A stretch of 64,000 bases of DNA from Myxococcus sp. RHSTA-1-4 (GTDB lineage: Bacteria; Myxococcota; Myxococcia; Myxococcales; Myxococcaceae): contig NZ_JAIQDG010000023.1 in NCBI RefSeq assembly GCF_020037125.1, forward strand, positions 1 to 64,000, given 5' to 3'. This document shows positions 18,685 to 27,077 of this stretch, piece after piece. The position numbers and the translations under genes were made by a program. Each line of letters opens with the position of its first letter. Positions within the stretch are counted from its first letter, which is position 1. Below the pieces are notes generated by a model. That model searched no databases, was not told the origin of the DNA, and saw only the letters and a program-made list of their open reading frames with translations.

Positions 18685-21600
18685 ATGAGCACGTTTGACA
18701 ACCTCAAGGGCGTCGCAATTGTCGGCATGGCGTGCCGTTTCCCGGGTGCCAAGGACCTCGACACGTTCTGGAAGAACCTGTGCGAGGGCAGGGAGTCCGT
18801 CACCTTCTTCAGCCGGGAAGAGCTGGCCGAGGCGGGCGTGCCCGCCCACGTCCTGGACGCCCCCGGCTTCGTTCCCGCCGCGCCGTACCTCGACGGCGTG
18901 GACCAGTTCGACGCCGGGTTCTTCAGCATCACCGGGCGGGAAGCGAACTTCATGGACCCCCAGCAGCGCCTCTTCCTGGAGGTGGCCTGGGAGGCCTTCG
19001 AGGACGCGGGTTATCACCCCGAGAAGGTCGGCGTGCCGGTGGGCGTGTTCGCGGGCTCCGGCGGCGTGGTCACCAGCTACCTGGCCGCGTACCAGCAGCG
19101 CGCTCCTGACCTGCTCGGGCCCACGGGCAGCCTGCAGCACATCGGCAACGACAAGGACTTCGTCGCCACGCGCGTCTCGTACAAGCTGGACCTGAAGGGC
19201 CCCAGCATCAACATCCAGACGGCCTGCTCCACCTCGCTCGTCGCGCTGCACCTGGCGTGCAGGAGCCTGCTCGACGGTGAGTGCGACATGGCGCTGGCGG
19301 GTGCCTCCACCATCCGCTTCCCGCACAAGAACGGCTACATCTACCAGAGCGAGGACATCCTCTCTCCGGACGGGCACTGCCGCGCCTTCGACGAGAAGGC
19401 CCAGGGCACCATCTTCGGCAGCGGCGTCGCCGCCGTCCTGCTCAAGCCGCTGCGCGCGGCGATTGAGGCCGGTGACCACGTGTACGCGGTCATCAAGGGC
19501 AGCGCCATCAACAACGACGGCGGGCAGAAGGTCAGCTACGGCGCCTCGAGCGTGCCCGGCCAGGCCTCGGCGATGCTGGAGGCCATGACGGTGGCCGACA
19601 TCTCGCCGGACACCATCGGCTACGTGGAGTGCCATGCCACCGGCACGACGGTGGGAGACCCGCTCGAGGTCCAGGCGCTGACGCGCGCGTTCCGCACCGG
19701 CACCTCGCGCAAGGGCTTCTGCGGCATCGGCTCGGTGAAGACCAACCTCGGCCACCTCGAGCAGACCGCCGGCATGGCGGCGCTCATCAAGACGGCGCTG
19801 GCGCTCAAGCACCACAAGCTGCCGCCCACCATCAACTTCGAGAAGCCGAACCCGAAGCTGGCGCTGCCCACCAGCCCCTTCTACATCCAGACCGAGCTGA
19901 CCGAGTGGAAGGCCAGCGCCGAGCACCCGCGGCGCGCGGGCCTCAACGGCCTGGGCCTGGGCGGGACGAACGCCTTCGTGGTGCTGGAGGAGGCGCCGGA
20001 GTCCGCGTCGAAGGCGCGCGAGCCGGTGGACCGTCCGCTCCACACGCTCGCGCTGTCCGCGCGCAGCGAGGCCGCCCTGGCCCAGAGCGCGGAGCGCTTC
20101 GCCCGGTACCTCGCGTCCCACCCCGGCGCGGAGCTCGCGGATGTCTGCTTCACCGCCAGCACCAGCCGCTCGTTCTTCCCGCACCGGCTGGCCGTCTCCG
20201 CGCGCACGACGGAGGAGCTCGCGAAGCGCCTGGAGAGCGTGAGCGAGGAAGCGCTCGCGCCGGGCGTGGCGAAGGGGAACGGCAAGGCGCGTCCCGTGGC
20301 GTTCCTGTTCACGGGACAGGGCGCGCAGTACGCGGGCATGGCCGCCGAGCTGTACCGGACGCAGCCCGTCTTCCGCGCGGCCCTGGACGAGTGCGACACG
20401 CTGTCCCGGCCGCACATGGACCGGCCGCTGCTGAGCGTGCTGTTCGCCGAGGGTGAGGACGCCCAGCTCGTGAACGAGACGGGCTACACGCAGATTTCGC
20501 TGTTCGCCGTCGAGTACTCGCTCGCGATGCTCTGGCGCTCGTGGGGCGTCAAGCCCGACGTGGTGATGGGCCACAGCGTGGGCGAGGTGACCGCGGCCTG
20601 CGTGGCGGGCTGCATGAGCCTGGCGGACGCGCTCAAGCTCATCTCCCACCGCGGCCGGCTGATGCAGGGCCTGCCGCGCGACGGCGGCATGGCGGCGGTG
20701 TTCGCCTCCGAGGAGAAGGTGCTGGAGCTCATCGCTCCCTACGGAGAGCGCCTGTCCATCGGCGCGAGCAACGCGCCGAAGAGCACCGTGGTGTCCGGCG
20801 CCAAGGAGGCGCTGGCCTCGCTGTTCCAGACGCTGACGAGCCAGGGCATCGAGTTCAAGGAGCTGGTCGTCTCGCACGCCTTCCACTCGGCGCTGATGGA
20901 CCCCATCCTGGACAAGCTCGAGGCGGTGGCCTCCGAGATTCGCTTCCGCAAGCCGTCCATCAAGGTGGTGTCGAACCTCACCGGCACCTTCATGGAGGAG
21001 GCCCCCACGGCGCGCTACTGGCGTGAGCACGCGCGTGGGGCGGTGCGCTTCGCGCGTGGCATGCAGACCCTGCACGAGGCCGGCTACAGCCTGTTCCTCG
21101 AGGTGGGGCCGGGCTCCAGCCTCCTGGGCCTGGGGCGGCAGTCCGTCACCGACGAGGCGGCGCAGTGGCTGCCGTCGCTCAGCCGGCAGAAGAACGACTG
21201 GGACGTGCTCTCGGAGAGCCTGCGGGCCCTCTACGTGGGCGGACACGCGGTGGACTGGCGCGGCTTCGACCAGCCCTACACGCGCAAGCGTGTGTCGCTC
21301 CCCACGTACCCCTTCCAGCGCAAGCGCTACTGGGTGAGCGAGGCCCACGCCGCGAGCACGGCCCAGCGCAACAAGAGCGGCCACCCGCTGCTCGGTGAGC
21401 GCCTGCGCTCCACCCTGAAGGACGCCCAGTACGAGGCCCACTACAGCCTGGACGAGCTGACCTACCTGGATGACCACCGCATCTTCGGCCTGCCGGTGCT
21501 GCCCACCACGGCCGCCCTTGAGCTGGTGACGACGGGCGCCCGCGCGCACTTCGGCGTCGACGACGTGGTGATGGAGACCTTCCTCTACCGCGAGGCCATG

Positions 21601-24099
21601 GTCCTCCCCGAGGAGGGCAGCCGCGTCGTGCACTTCGTCGTCACGCCCGAGTCCGAGGAGCGGGCCACGTTCAAGGTCTACAGCACCGAGGAGCGGCCGG
21701 GCGCGCCGTGGATTCACCACATCGATGGCGAGCTCAAGCCGCGGCGTGACTCGGCGCCCCCGGAGGCGGTGTCCCTGGCGGCCCTGCGCGAGCGCTGCGC
21801 GCGGCAGATTCCCATCGACCGCTACTACCCGGCCATCCGCGCCATGGGCCTGGAGTACGGCCCGGCGTTCCGTGGCATCCAGGAGCTGTGGCAGGGGGAG
21901 GGCGAGGCCCTGAGCCACGTCCGGCTGCCGGAGCATGTGTCGGCCCAGCCGTACACGCTCCAGCCCGCCTTCCTGGACGCGTGCCTCCACATCTACGCCG
22001 CGCTGGGCGAGGCCTACGGGGACTTCAGTGTCCCGCCGGACGACCTGACGCGCACGTTCCTGCCCATCAGCATGGAGCGCTTCCACACGCTCGAGTCGGG
22101 CGTGCGGGACGCCTGGGTGCACGCGGTGCGCCGTCCGGGTGCCACCCCGGACCTGATGGTCGTCGACATCCGCCTGTACTCCGAGGACGGCCGCCCGCTG
22201 GCGGTGATGCAGGGGCTGCAGGTCCGGCGCCTCACGCGAGAGGCCATGCAGCCCACCGCGACGGTGACCGACCCGCTGCTGGACTCCATCCTCCAGCGGA
22301 CGTGGGAGGAGCGTCCCGCCCTGGCCCCCGTGGCCCAGGAGAAGGACGCCCTGCCGAACCGCTGGCTCATCTTCGCGGACCGCGGCGGCGTGGGCAGCGC
22401 CCTGGCGGAGCAGCTCCGCGCGCTCGGTGAGAAGTGCCACCTCGTCTACCCGGACCTGACGCTCGTGGTGGGAGACCGCCGCAAGCCCATCGCCGCCGAC
22501 GAGCCGGGGCTCTTCCACCGGCTGGTCCGCGACTACTTCGGTGTCCCCGGCATCTCCTACCGGCACGTCGTCTACCTGTGGGGGCTCGACGCTCCGACCC
22601 TGGATGGGCTGACGCTGGAGCAGCTCGCCGGCAGCGAGGGCAGCACGGTGGGCAGCGCGCTGCTGCTCATCCAGGCCGTCTCCGTGGTGAATTCGGTGAC
22701 GGGCGCCGCGCCCCGCCTGTGGTTCGTCACGCGCAACGCGCAGGGGCCCAGGCCGGGCTTCGGCCCGGTGGAGGTGGCGCAGTCGCCGCTGTGGGCGCTG
22801 GGCTCCACCATGGCGCTGAAGCACGCCAACTTCTGGGGCGGCATGGTGGACCTGGAGCGGCACGCGGAGGGCGGGCCAACGGTGGACGCCGCGGCGCTGC
22901 TGTCCGAGGTGTGGAGCTCCGACGGCGAGGACCAGGTCGTCATCCGCGGCGGGAAGCGCTTCGCCCCCCGCCTCACCCGCTCCCAGAAGCCCCGGCCGGA
23001 GCAGAATGGCGCGCTGTTCCGCGGTGATGCGACGTACCTCATCGCCGGCGGGCTCGGCACCACGGGCCTCCAGCTCGCGGAGTGGATGGTGAGCCAGGGC
23101 GGCGCCCGGCATCTGCTGCTGGCCGACAACCGTCCCCTGGACGAGGCGAAGAGCAAGGCCGTCGAGGCGCTGACGAAGCGCGGCGCGAAGGTCACCGTGA
23201 CGCAGGCGGACCTCACGGCCGGCGGCGACGTGCAGCGGGTGTTCGGCGAGCTGAAGGCCCTGCCGGCGCTCAAGGGCATCTTCAACTGCGTCGCCACGCG
23301 GCAGGAGGACCTCCTGGACATGATTGTCTGGAAGAAGTTCTCCGGTGGCATGGCGCCCATGACGAAGAGCGCCTGGCTGCTCCACCAGCACTCGAAGGAC
23401 ATCGCGCTGGAGCACTTCGTGCTCTTCGGCACGGTGCTGAGCTGGCTGGGCTCCGAGACGCGGACGAACGAGGCCGCGGGCAGCGCGTTCGTGGAGGCGC
23501 TCGCCGAGGCCCGCAGGGCCATGGGGCTGCCGGCCACCGTCATCCACTGGGGGCCGTGGGAGATTCCCGGCAAGCAGCTGGCCAGGAGCGAGACCTCGAA
23601 CGGGGTGCAGGCCATACAGCGCGCGCACGCCACGGAGGCGATGGACTACGTCCTGCGCCACGGCCTCGAGCACGCCGGCGTGTCGCTCACGGACTGGTCG
23701 GCGTGGATGCAGCAGTTCAAGATGGGCGCGCCCGCGCTCTACTCCGCGCTGAGCAAGGGCGGCGCCCGCAAGCGGCGCACGCAGCGGGCCGGCGAGGACC
23801 CGCGCATCCTCCTGCAGCGCATCCAGATGGCTCCCGAGGGCGAGCGCCGCGGCGTGATTGTGGAGGTCGTGCGCAAGCAGGTGACGGACGTGCTGGGCTC
23901 GGACGAGCTCATCGACGCCCAGGCCCCGCTGGTGAGCTTCGGTCTGGACTCGCTCGTGTCCGTGAACCTGGTCAACCGCCTGGAGCCCGCCCTGGGCGTG
24001 TCCGTGCCGCTGGCCAAGCTGCTGCAGGGGGCCAGCGTCGAGAGCCTGGTGGATGACCTGTTCCCGGCGCTGCGCGCGGTGGCCAGCAAGGCCGCCTGA
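18685..24099 (+). CDS. type I polyketide synthase, KS-AT-DH-KR(inactive)-ACP
   Basis: 1804 residues, one module. The KS has ACSTSL (Cys about 180), HATGT (His about 317) and NLGHLE (His about 355). The AT has GHSVGEV (Ser 631) and HAFH at about 731, the malonyl-CoA signature. The DH has HRIFGLPVLP (His about 931) and PAFLDACLH (Asp about 1098), so it looks active. The KR has a good NADPH motif (GGLGTTG, about 1454) but reads FGTVLSWLGSETRTNEAAG at 1581-1599, so the catalytic Tyr is Glu1596 and the Ser motif is lost; it should be inactive. The ACP has GLDSL (Ser 1756). There is no ER, thioesterase or docking region. Reduction may come from the SDR. Release may be through the AfsA-like enzyme, or the module may act iteratively. 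Confidence 0.96.
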   Translation: MSTFDNLKGVAIVGMACRFPGAKDLDTFWKNLCEGRESVTFFSREELAEAGVPAHVLDAPGFVPAAPYLDGVDQFDAGFFSITGREANFMDPQQRLFLEVAWEAFEDAGYHPEKVGVPVGVFAGSGGVVTSYLAAYQQRAPDLLGPTGSLQHIGNDKDFVATRVSYKLDLKGPSINIQTACSTSLVALHLACRSLLDGECDMALAGASTIRFPHKNGYIYQSEDILSPDGHCRAFDEKAQGTIFGSGVAAVLLKPLRAAIEAGDHVYAVIKGSAINNDGGQKVSYGASSVPGQASAMLEAMTVADISPDTIGYVECHATGTTVGDPLEVQALTRAFRTGTSRKGFCGIGSVKTNLGHLEQTAGMAALIKTALALKHHKLPPTINFEKPNPKLALPTSPFYIQTELTEWKASAEHPRRAGLNGLGLGGTNAFVVLEEAPESASKAREPVDRPLHTLALSARSEAALAQSAERFARYLASHPGAELADVCFTASTSRSFFPHRLAVSARTTEELAKRLESVSEEALAPGVAKGNGKARPVAFLFTGQGAQYAGMAAELYRTQPVFRAALDECDTLSRPHMDRPLLSVLFAEGEDAQLVNETGYTQISLFAVEYSLAMLWRSWGVKPDVVMGHSVGEVTAACVAGCMSLADALKLISHRGRLMQGLPRDGGMAAVFASEEKVLELIAPYGERLSIGASNAPKSTVVSGAKEALASLFQTLTSQGIEFKELVVSHAFHSALMDPILDKLEAVASEIRFRKPSIKVVSNLTGTFMEEAPTARYWREHARGAVRFARGMQTLHEAGYSLFLEVGPGSSLLGLGRQSVTDEAAQWLPSLSRQKNDWDVLSESLRALYVGGHAVDWRGFDQPYTRKRVSLPTYPFQRKRYWVSEAHAASTAQRNKSGHPLLGERLRSTLKDAQYEAHYSLDELTYLDDHRIFGLPVLPTTAALELVTTGARAHFGVDDVVMETFLYREAMVLPEEGSRVVHFVVTPESEERATFKVYSTEERPGAPWIHHIDGELKPRRDSAPPEAVSLAALRERCARQIPIDRYYPAIRAMGLEYGPAFRGIQELWQGEGEALSHVRLPEHVSAQPYTLQPAFLDACLHIYAALGEAYGDFSVPPDDLTRTFLPISMERFHTLESGVRDAWVHAVRRPGATPDLMVVDIRLYSEDGRPLAVMQGLQVRRLTREAMQPTATVTDPLLDSILQRTWEERPALAPVAQEKDALPNRWLIFADRGGVGSALAEQLRALGEKCHLVYPDLTLVVGDRRKPIAADEPGLFHRLVRDYFGVPGISYRHVVYLWGLDAPTLDGLTLEQLAGSEGSTVGSALLLIQAVSVVNSVTGAAPRLWFVTRNAQGPRPGFGPVEVAQSPLWALGSTMALKHANFWGGMVDLERHAEGGPTVDAAALLSEVWSSDGEDQVVIRGGKRFAPRLTRSQKPRPEQNGALFRGDATYLIAGGLGTTGLQLAEWMVSQGGARHLLLADNRPLDEAKSKAVEALTKRGAKVTVTQADLTAGGDVQRVFGELKALPALKGIFNCVATRQEDLLDMIVWKKFSGGMAPMTKSAWLLHQHSKDIALEHFVLFGTVLSWLGSETRTNEAAGSAFVEALAEARRAMGLPATVIHWGPWEIPGKQLARSETSNGVQAIQRAHATEAMDYVLRHGLEHAGVSLTDWSAWMQQFKMGAPALYSALSKGGARKRRTQRAGEDPRILLQRIQMAPEGERRGVIVEVVRKQVTDVLGSDELIDAQAPLVSFGLDSLVSVNLVNRLEPALGVSVPLAKLLQGASVESLVDDLFPALRAVASKAA

Positions 24100-24132
24100 G
24101 CCCTGGACGATTCGATGAAGGAGACTGAACCG

Positions 24133-24753
24133 ATGACCTCACAGGGACCCGCGCGTTTCCTGTTGCTGAACTACATGAAGATGGCCGCGCAGGACCTGCA
24201 GGGTGTCGCCGACATCGTGCGCCAGCCACGGCCCACCGATGCGCGCTTCCCCCGCAGCGTCTACAAGCACGAGGGGGGCGACCGGCTGATGGAGTTCGTG
24301 GCCCTCCCGGAGCTCTCCGGACTCGGGGAGCTGCTGGGCGACGCCTCGTGGCGGGAGACTGAGTCACTCGTCCGGCCCCGGCTGGCCGTGGACTACCGCC
24401 GGCAGATTCACGCGCTGCGCGACGTGGTGAAGCCGTCCGCGTCGCCGGTGCCGAGCGGCGCCAACCTGCAGCTCAACCGCATGGAGATTGCGCCGCCGAA
24501 GCTGGACGAGTACCAGGCCTGGCGCCGCGACGCCTTCTTCCCGCACGTGCGCGCGCAGGAGCACGTGGAGGGCTTCGCGGCCTACCACTCCGTGCTCAGC
24601 ACCGAGCCCGGCGCCCTGTTCCTGGCGCAGTTCTCGTGCCCCTTCGAGAAGTACCTGGAGGGCCTGAAGGCGCCCGCGTACCAGGAGCTCACCACCCACG
24701 CCGGCCGCTATGTGCTCGGCGCGGTGGCGACGTCCAACTGGTCGCGGCTCTGA
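24133..24753 (+). CDS. PKS-operon protein, probable tandem dimeric alpha/beta-barrel
   Basis: 206 residues from the ATG at 24133, which has AAGGAG 9 nt upstream; the ATG at 24115 lacks one. Two similar halves are suggested: FLLLNYMKMAAQDLQGVADI with a strand RLMEFVAL, then LQLNRMEIAPPKLDEYQAWR with GALFLAQFSC. This recalls EthD/ABM-type ferredoxin-like folds, but the match is by eye only. It ends the plus-strand operon and could be a cyclase or tailoring protein. Confidence 0.68.
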   Translation: MTSQGPARFLLLNYMKMAAQDLQGVADIVRQPRPTDARFPRSVYKHEGGDRLMEFVALPELSGLGELLGDASWRETESLVRPRLAVDYRRQIHALRDVVKPSASPVPSGANLQLNRMEIAPPKLDEYQAWRRDAFFPHVRAQEHVEGFAAYHSVLSTEPGALFLAQFSCPFEKYLEGLKAPAYQELTTHAGRYVLGAVATSNWSRL

Positions 24754-24760
24754 GTGGACA

Positions 24761-24792
24761 GGGGAGGGGCGCTCCGCCCCGCCCCTTTGCTT
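24761..24792 (+). terminator. intrinsic terminator of the PKS operon
   Basis: GGGGAGGGGCG, loop CTC, CGCCCCGCCCC (11-bp stem, one mismatch), then TTTGCTT, starting 8 bp after the last stop codon. Confidence 0.7.
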
Positions 24793-24802
24793 CGTGTTGG
24801 CG

Positions 24803-24835
24803 GCGAGCTGCCCCGAAACAGCGGTGGCAGCTCGC
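24803..24835. terminator. hairpin between convergent PKS and luxR transcripts
   Basis: Perfect 10-bp stem GCGAGCTGCC / GGCAGCTCGC with a 13-nt loop in the convergent gap. No T-run on either side, so it is a weak or Rho-assisted terminator at best. Confidence 0.4.
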
Positions 24836-24867
24836 GGCCCGTCCTCGCGGACGTCCCGAGCCCCGGC

Positions 24868-25257
24868 TCAGGTCGGCGGCGGCTGGAACATGTAGAGCTC
24901 GTAGAGCTCGCCTGGGATGTTCAGCGTCACCTCCCGCACGAAGGCGACCAGCGCTCCCACCGCGTCCTCGCAACCGAGCTTCCGGTAGATGCGGGTCCAG
25001 TAGAGCTTCACCGTCGGGTAGGCGATGCCCAGCTCCGCGGCGATTTCCTTGCTGGTCTTCCCTTGCGAGACGAAGCGCGTGAAGACCTCGCACTCTCGCG
25101 AGCTCAAGCGCTTCCGCCGCGCGTAGGCCATCGCGATGTCCAACAGCCGGTCCCGAGAATCAGCGGCTCCCCCCGCGAGGAGCGGATTGGCCACGGGCCG
25201 CTGCTCGGCCGCTCGGGCGGCCTCCTGCGCCATCATCAACGTGTCTTGAGCAATCAC
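24868..25257 (-). CDS. LuxR-type DNA-binding regulator (HTH only)
   Basis: 129 residues from a GTG at 25257 with GGGGAGG 5 nt upstream. Residues 50-125 form a LuxR/GerE helix-turn-helix: LSSRECEVFTRFVSQGKTSK, EIAAELGIAYPTVKLYWTRI, YRKLG. The first 45 residues are helical, with no receiver, autoinducer-binding or PAS domain recognisable. It is likely the pathway-specific regulator of the adjacent cluster and may recognise the palindrome in the divergent promoter. Confidence 0.87.
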   Translation of the reverse strand: MIAQDTLMMAQEAARAAEQRPVANPLLAGGAADSRDRLLDIAMAYARRKRLSSRECEVFTRFVSQGKTSKEIAAELGIAYPTVKLYWTRIYRKLGCEDAVGALVAFVREVTLNIPGELYELYMFQPPPT

Positions 25258-25372
25258 AGCGACCTCCCCAGAAGTGCGCTTGGATACGCGCCTGGGGCCG
25301 AAGACTCGGACCGTGAAACGCGTCTACTCCATTCATGCTTTTTCAAGCTTCCCCCTTTCCCCCCCACCGTGT

Positions 25373-25525
25373 TTACCCGCTCACCCGGCGACTCCAGCTC
25401 GAAGCGAGTTCGAGGCCGGGATGCACACTCTCAGAAGAACCCACCAGGCCCACCAGAACCGGCTGTGTGAGCTGCTGAGGAACCATGTCTTTGAACACCG
25501 GGACTTGAGAAACGACACGCGCCAT
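25373..25525 (-). CDS. 50-residue peptide upstream of luxR
   Basis: Begins MARVVSQVPVFKDMVPQQ and ends SSWSRRVSG. The ATG at 25525 has AAAAGGAGGG 4 nt upstream, the best ribosome binding site in this neighbourhood, and the 100 bp before it are distinctly AT-rich, as a promoter would be. It lies 115 bp upstream of luxR on the same strand. No cysteines, no membrane helix, no recognised family. It could be a leader, a signal or precursor peptide, or a chance ORF. Confidence 0.5.
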   Translation of the reverse strand: MARVVSQVPVFKDMVPQQLTQPVLVGLVGSSESVHPGLELASSWSRRVSG

Positions 25526-26208
25526 GAGCCCTCCTTTTCTTCCCATCATGGTGAGTTGTTGCGCACTGCATAATATCACGTATTAAACGCCCGAGCTATT
25601 TTCCCATTCTTTTACCGAATTAATTGTTTGGCGGGGATGTACGACTCCGCCCGCGATTCGGATGTACCGTCGCGGGCCCGCAAAGCATGGCGCTGCCGCC
25701 GCCTCGGTCCTTCGAGCGGGCGGGGGCATGCGTGAGGTTGTATGGGTGGTGGCGGCCGGGCGTGGATGGCGCTCGCGTGGAGCACCTGGCTGTGCCCCGG
25801 GGCGCTCGACATCCGTGTCAATCGGTGCGCGGCTCTCGACGTGCAAGCATTGCTTGCCCGCGCGCCTTCGCTCACCGTCGTCGTTCCCACGGATGGAACT
25901 CCCCGAGTTGCACGGGCTGCTGGAGAAAGCACTGACACGCGGGCATCCGCCGCGCGAGCAGAGACTCTTCCTGGTGGGCTTCTCGCAACTCCTTGCAGAA
26001 GCCCCTGGCAGCCGCCCCCTTACCGCTGGCTGGTGACACGGCTCCGGTCCTGCTGGAGCGTGGTCCTACACAATCATTCCCCTGGCTTCACATGACGCTT
26101 GTGTTTCAAAACGGCATACACCGGTCAACACACGGACGTTTGTGAGGCGGGCCTCCCCAGGACCGCTGCCACACGAGCGTGTGTCTTCAAACACGACAAA
26201 ACGCCACG
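25526..26208. other. 683-bp region without a confident gene
   Basis: The part next to the small peptide gene (25560-25630) is the AT-richest stretch in this half of the window and carries a TAATA/TATTA inverted repeat (about 25571-25585), so it is probably that gene's promoter. From 25660 composition returns to GC-rich. A 47-codon frame at 25893-26036 (plus strand, starts MELPELHGLLEKALTR) reads like protein but lacks a ribosome binding site; it may be a decayed gene. Nothing else is recognisable. Confidence 0.5.
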
Positions 26209-26209
26209 C

Positions 26210-26227
26210 CCCGCGCATGAGCGCGGG
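26210..26227 (-). terminator. terminator of the SnoaL-like gene
   Basis: CCCGCGC, loop TCAT on the minus strand, GCGCGGG, followed on that strand by a stretch containing GTTTTGTC. Located 22 bp beyond the stop codon. Confidence 0.6.
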
Positions 26228-26248
26228 ACGCGGCGCGAGAACTTCGAA

Positions 26249-26782
26249 TTACTTCTTGCTGGCCTCGACGAAGCCCGCGGTGTCCTCGTAGAAGTGGTAC
26301 TCGAGGATCTTGCCGTCCTTGACGATGACCTTCAGCGCCCAGTCGCTGGCGTAGGGCTTGCCGGTGGTGCGGATGTTGTGAACGAAGGCGCCGCTCGCGA
26401 ACGCGACGTTGCCCTCGCCGATGACGTGGTCCACGGAGAACGCCTTCGTGTCGAAGTTCTTCCCCATGTTGGTCAGGAAGGCCTTCGCGCCCTCGGTGCC
26501 GGAGTAGGAGCCGTAGAGCTGGTCACCCTTGCGCTCGCCCTTGCGGACCGCGGTGATGCTGGTCTCGGGGTGGAAGGAGTTGATGACGCCCTCGGAGTCG
26601 CCCTTGCCGAAGGCCTCGAAGAAGCCCTTCACGACGTCAGCGGCGCTCTTGGCGGTGGTGGTGTTGGTCATGGTCTTGTTCTTTGCGGGGGTGGAGGCGG
26701 GCTGGGCCTTGCCCTCAGCCGCGGCCGTGGTGGTGAGGGAGAGAGCCAGAACGATTGCGGACAGGCAGAGATGTGCTTTCAT
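26249..26782 (-). CDS. exported SnoaL-like (NTF2-fold) protein
   Basis: About 177 residues from the ATG at 26782, which has AGGAG 6 nt upstream. A signal peptide (MKAHLCLSAIVLALSL, cleavage near AAA) and a Thr/Lys-rich linker lead into an NTF2-like domain of about 125 residues: DVVKGFFEAFGKGDSEGVIN, then a FVHNIRTTGKPYASDWAL strand pair and KILEYHFYEDTAG. These small alpha+beta cones bind or isomerise hydrophobic ligands; the substrate is unknown. Transcribed divergently from the AraC-family gene, which may control it. Confidence 0.85.
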   Translation of the reverse strand: MKAHLCLSAIVLALSLTTTAAAEGKAQPASTPAKNKTMTNTTTAKSAADVVKGFFEAFGKGDSEGVINSFHPETSITAVRKGERKGDQLYGSYSGTEGAKAFLTNMGKNFDTKAFSVDHVIGEGNVAFASGAFVHNIRTTGKPYASDWALKVIVKDGKILEYHFYEDTAGFVEASKK

Positions 26783-27077
26783 GTGGTGCTCCTGAGGTGT
26801 GAGGCAGACGCATGCCCGGGCACTCATGGCCTATGGGTGTGCGCTGTCCTGGTCGGTTCGCGTATGGACGCGAGATCACTCATCCCACGCACTCCCCGGC
26901 GAGAACGCAGGGACTGTGCGAGTGGGTTGATGGGGTCTATACTATGGGCGACAAATGCGACGAACAATGACCGAAACGCTCGCTTTTCGGTCCAATCGTC
27001 TTGGCGCCGTAGATTCGTGAATCAACGGGCTATTCTCCGCCGTGGCTGTTGAGGCGGAATCCGTCGAGGTGGAATCC
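26783..27077. promoter_or_regulatory. divergent promoter region, SnoaL-like / AraC
   Basis: 295 bp between the two divergent genes. A TATACT at 26938-26943 (plus strand) is a plausible -10 box for the AraC gene, but the matching -35 (near 26915) is poor. No operator repeat recognised. Confidence 0.35.

Noticed and set aside
18238-23673. A continuous open frame of 1811 codons on the minus strand opposite the PKS gene
   Set aside because: Its translation is low-complexity His/Arg/Leu/Gly-rich sequence typical of antisense frames in 70 % GC DNA. The plus strand carries an unambiguous PKS with all catalytic motifs.
25742-26095. 117-codon plus-strand frame in the gap before the SnoaL-like gene
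   Set aside because: No ribosome binding site, biased composition and no domain; overlapping frames of similar length exist. Kept only as a possible decayed-gene region.
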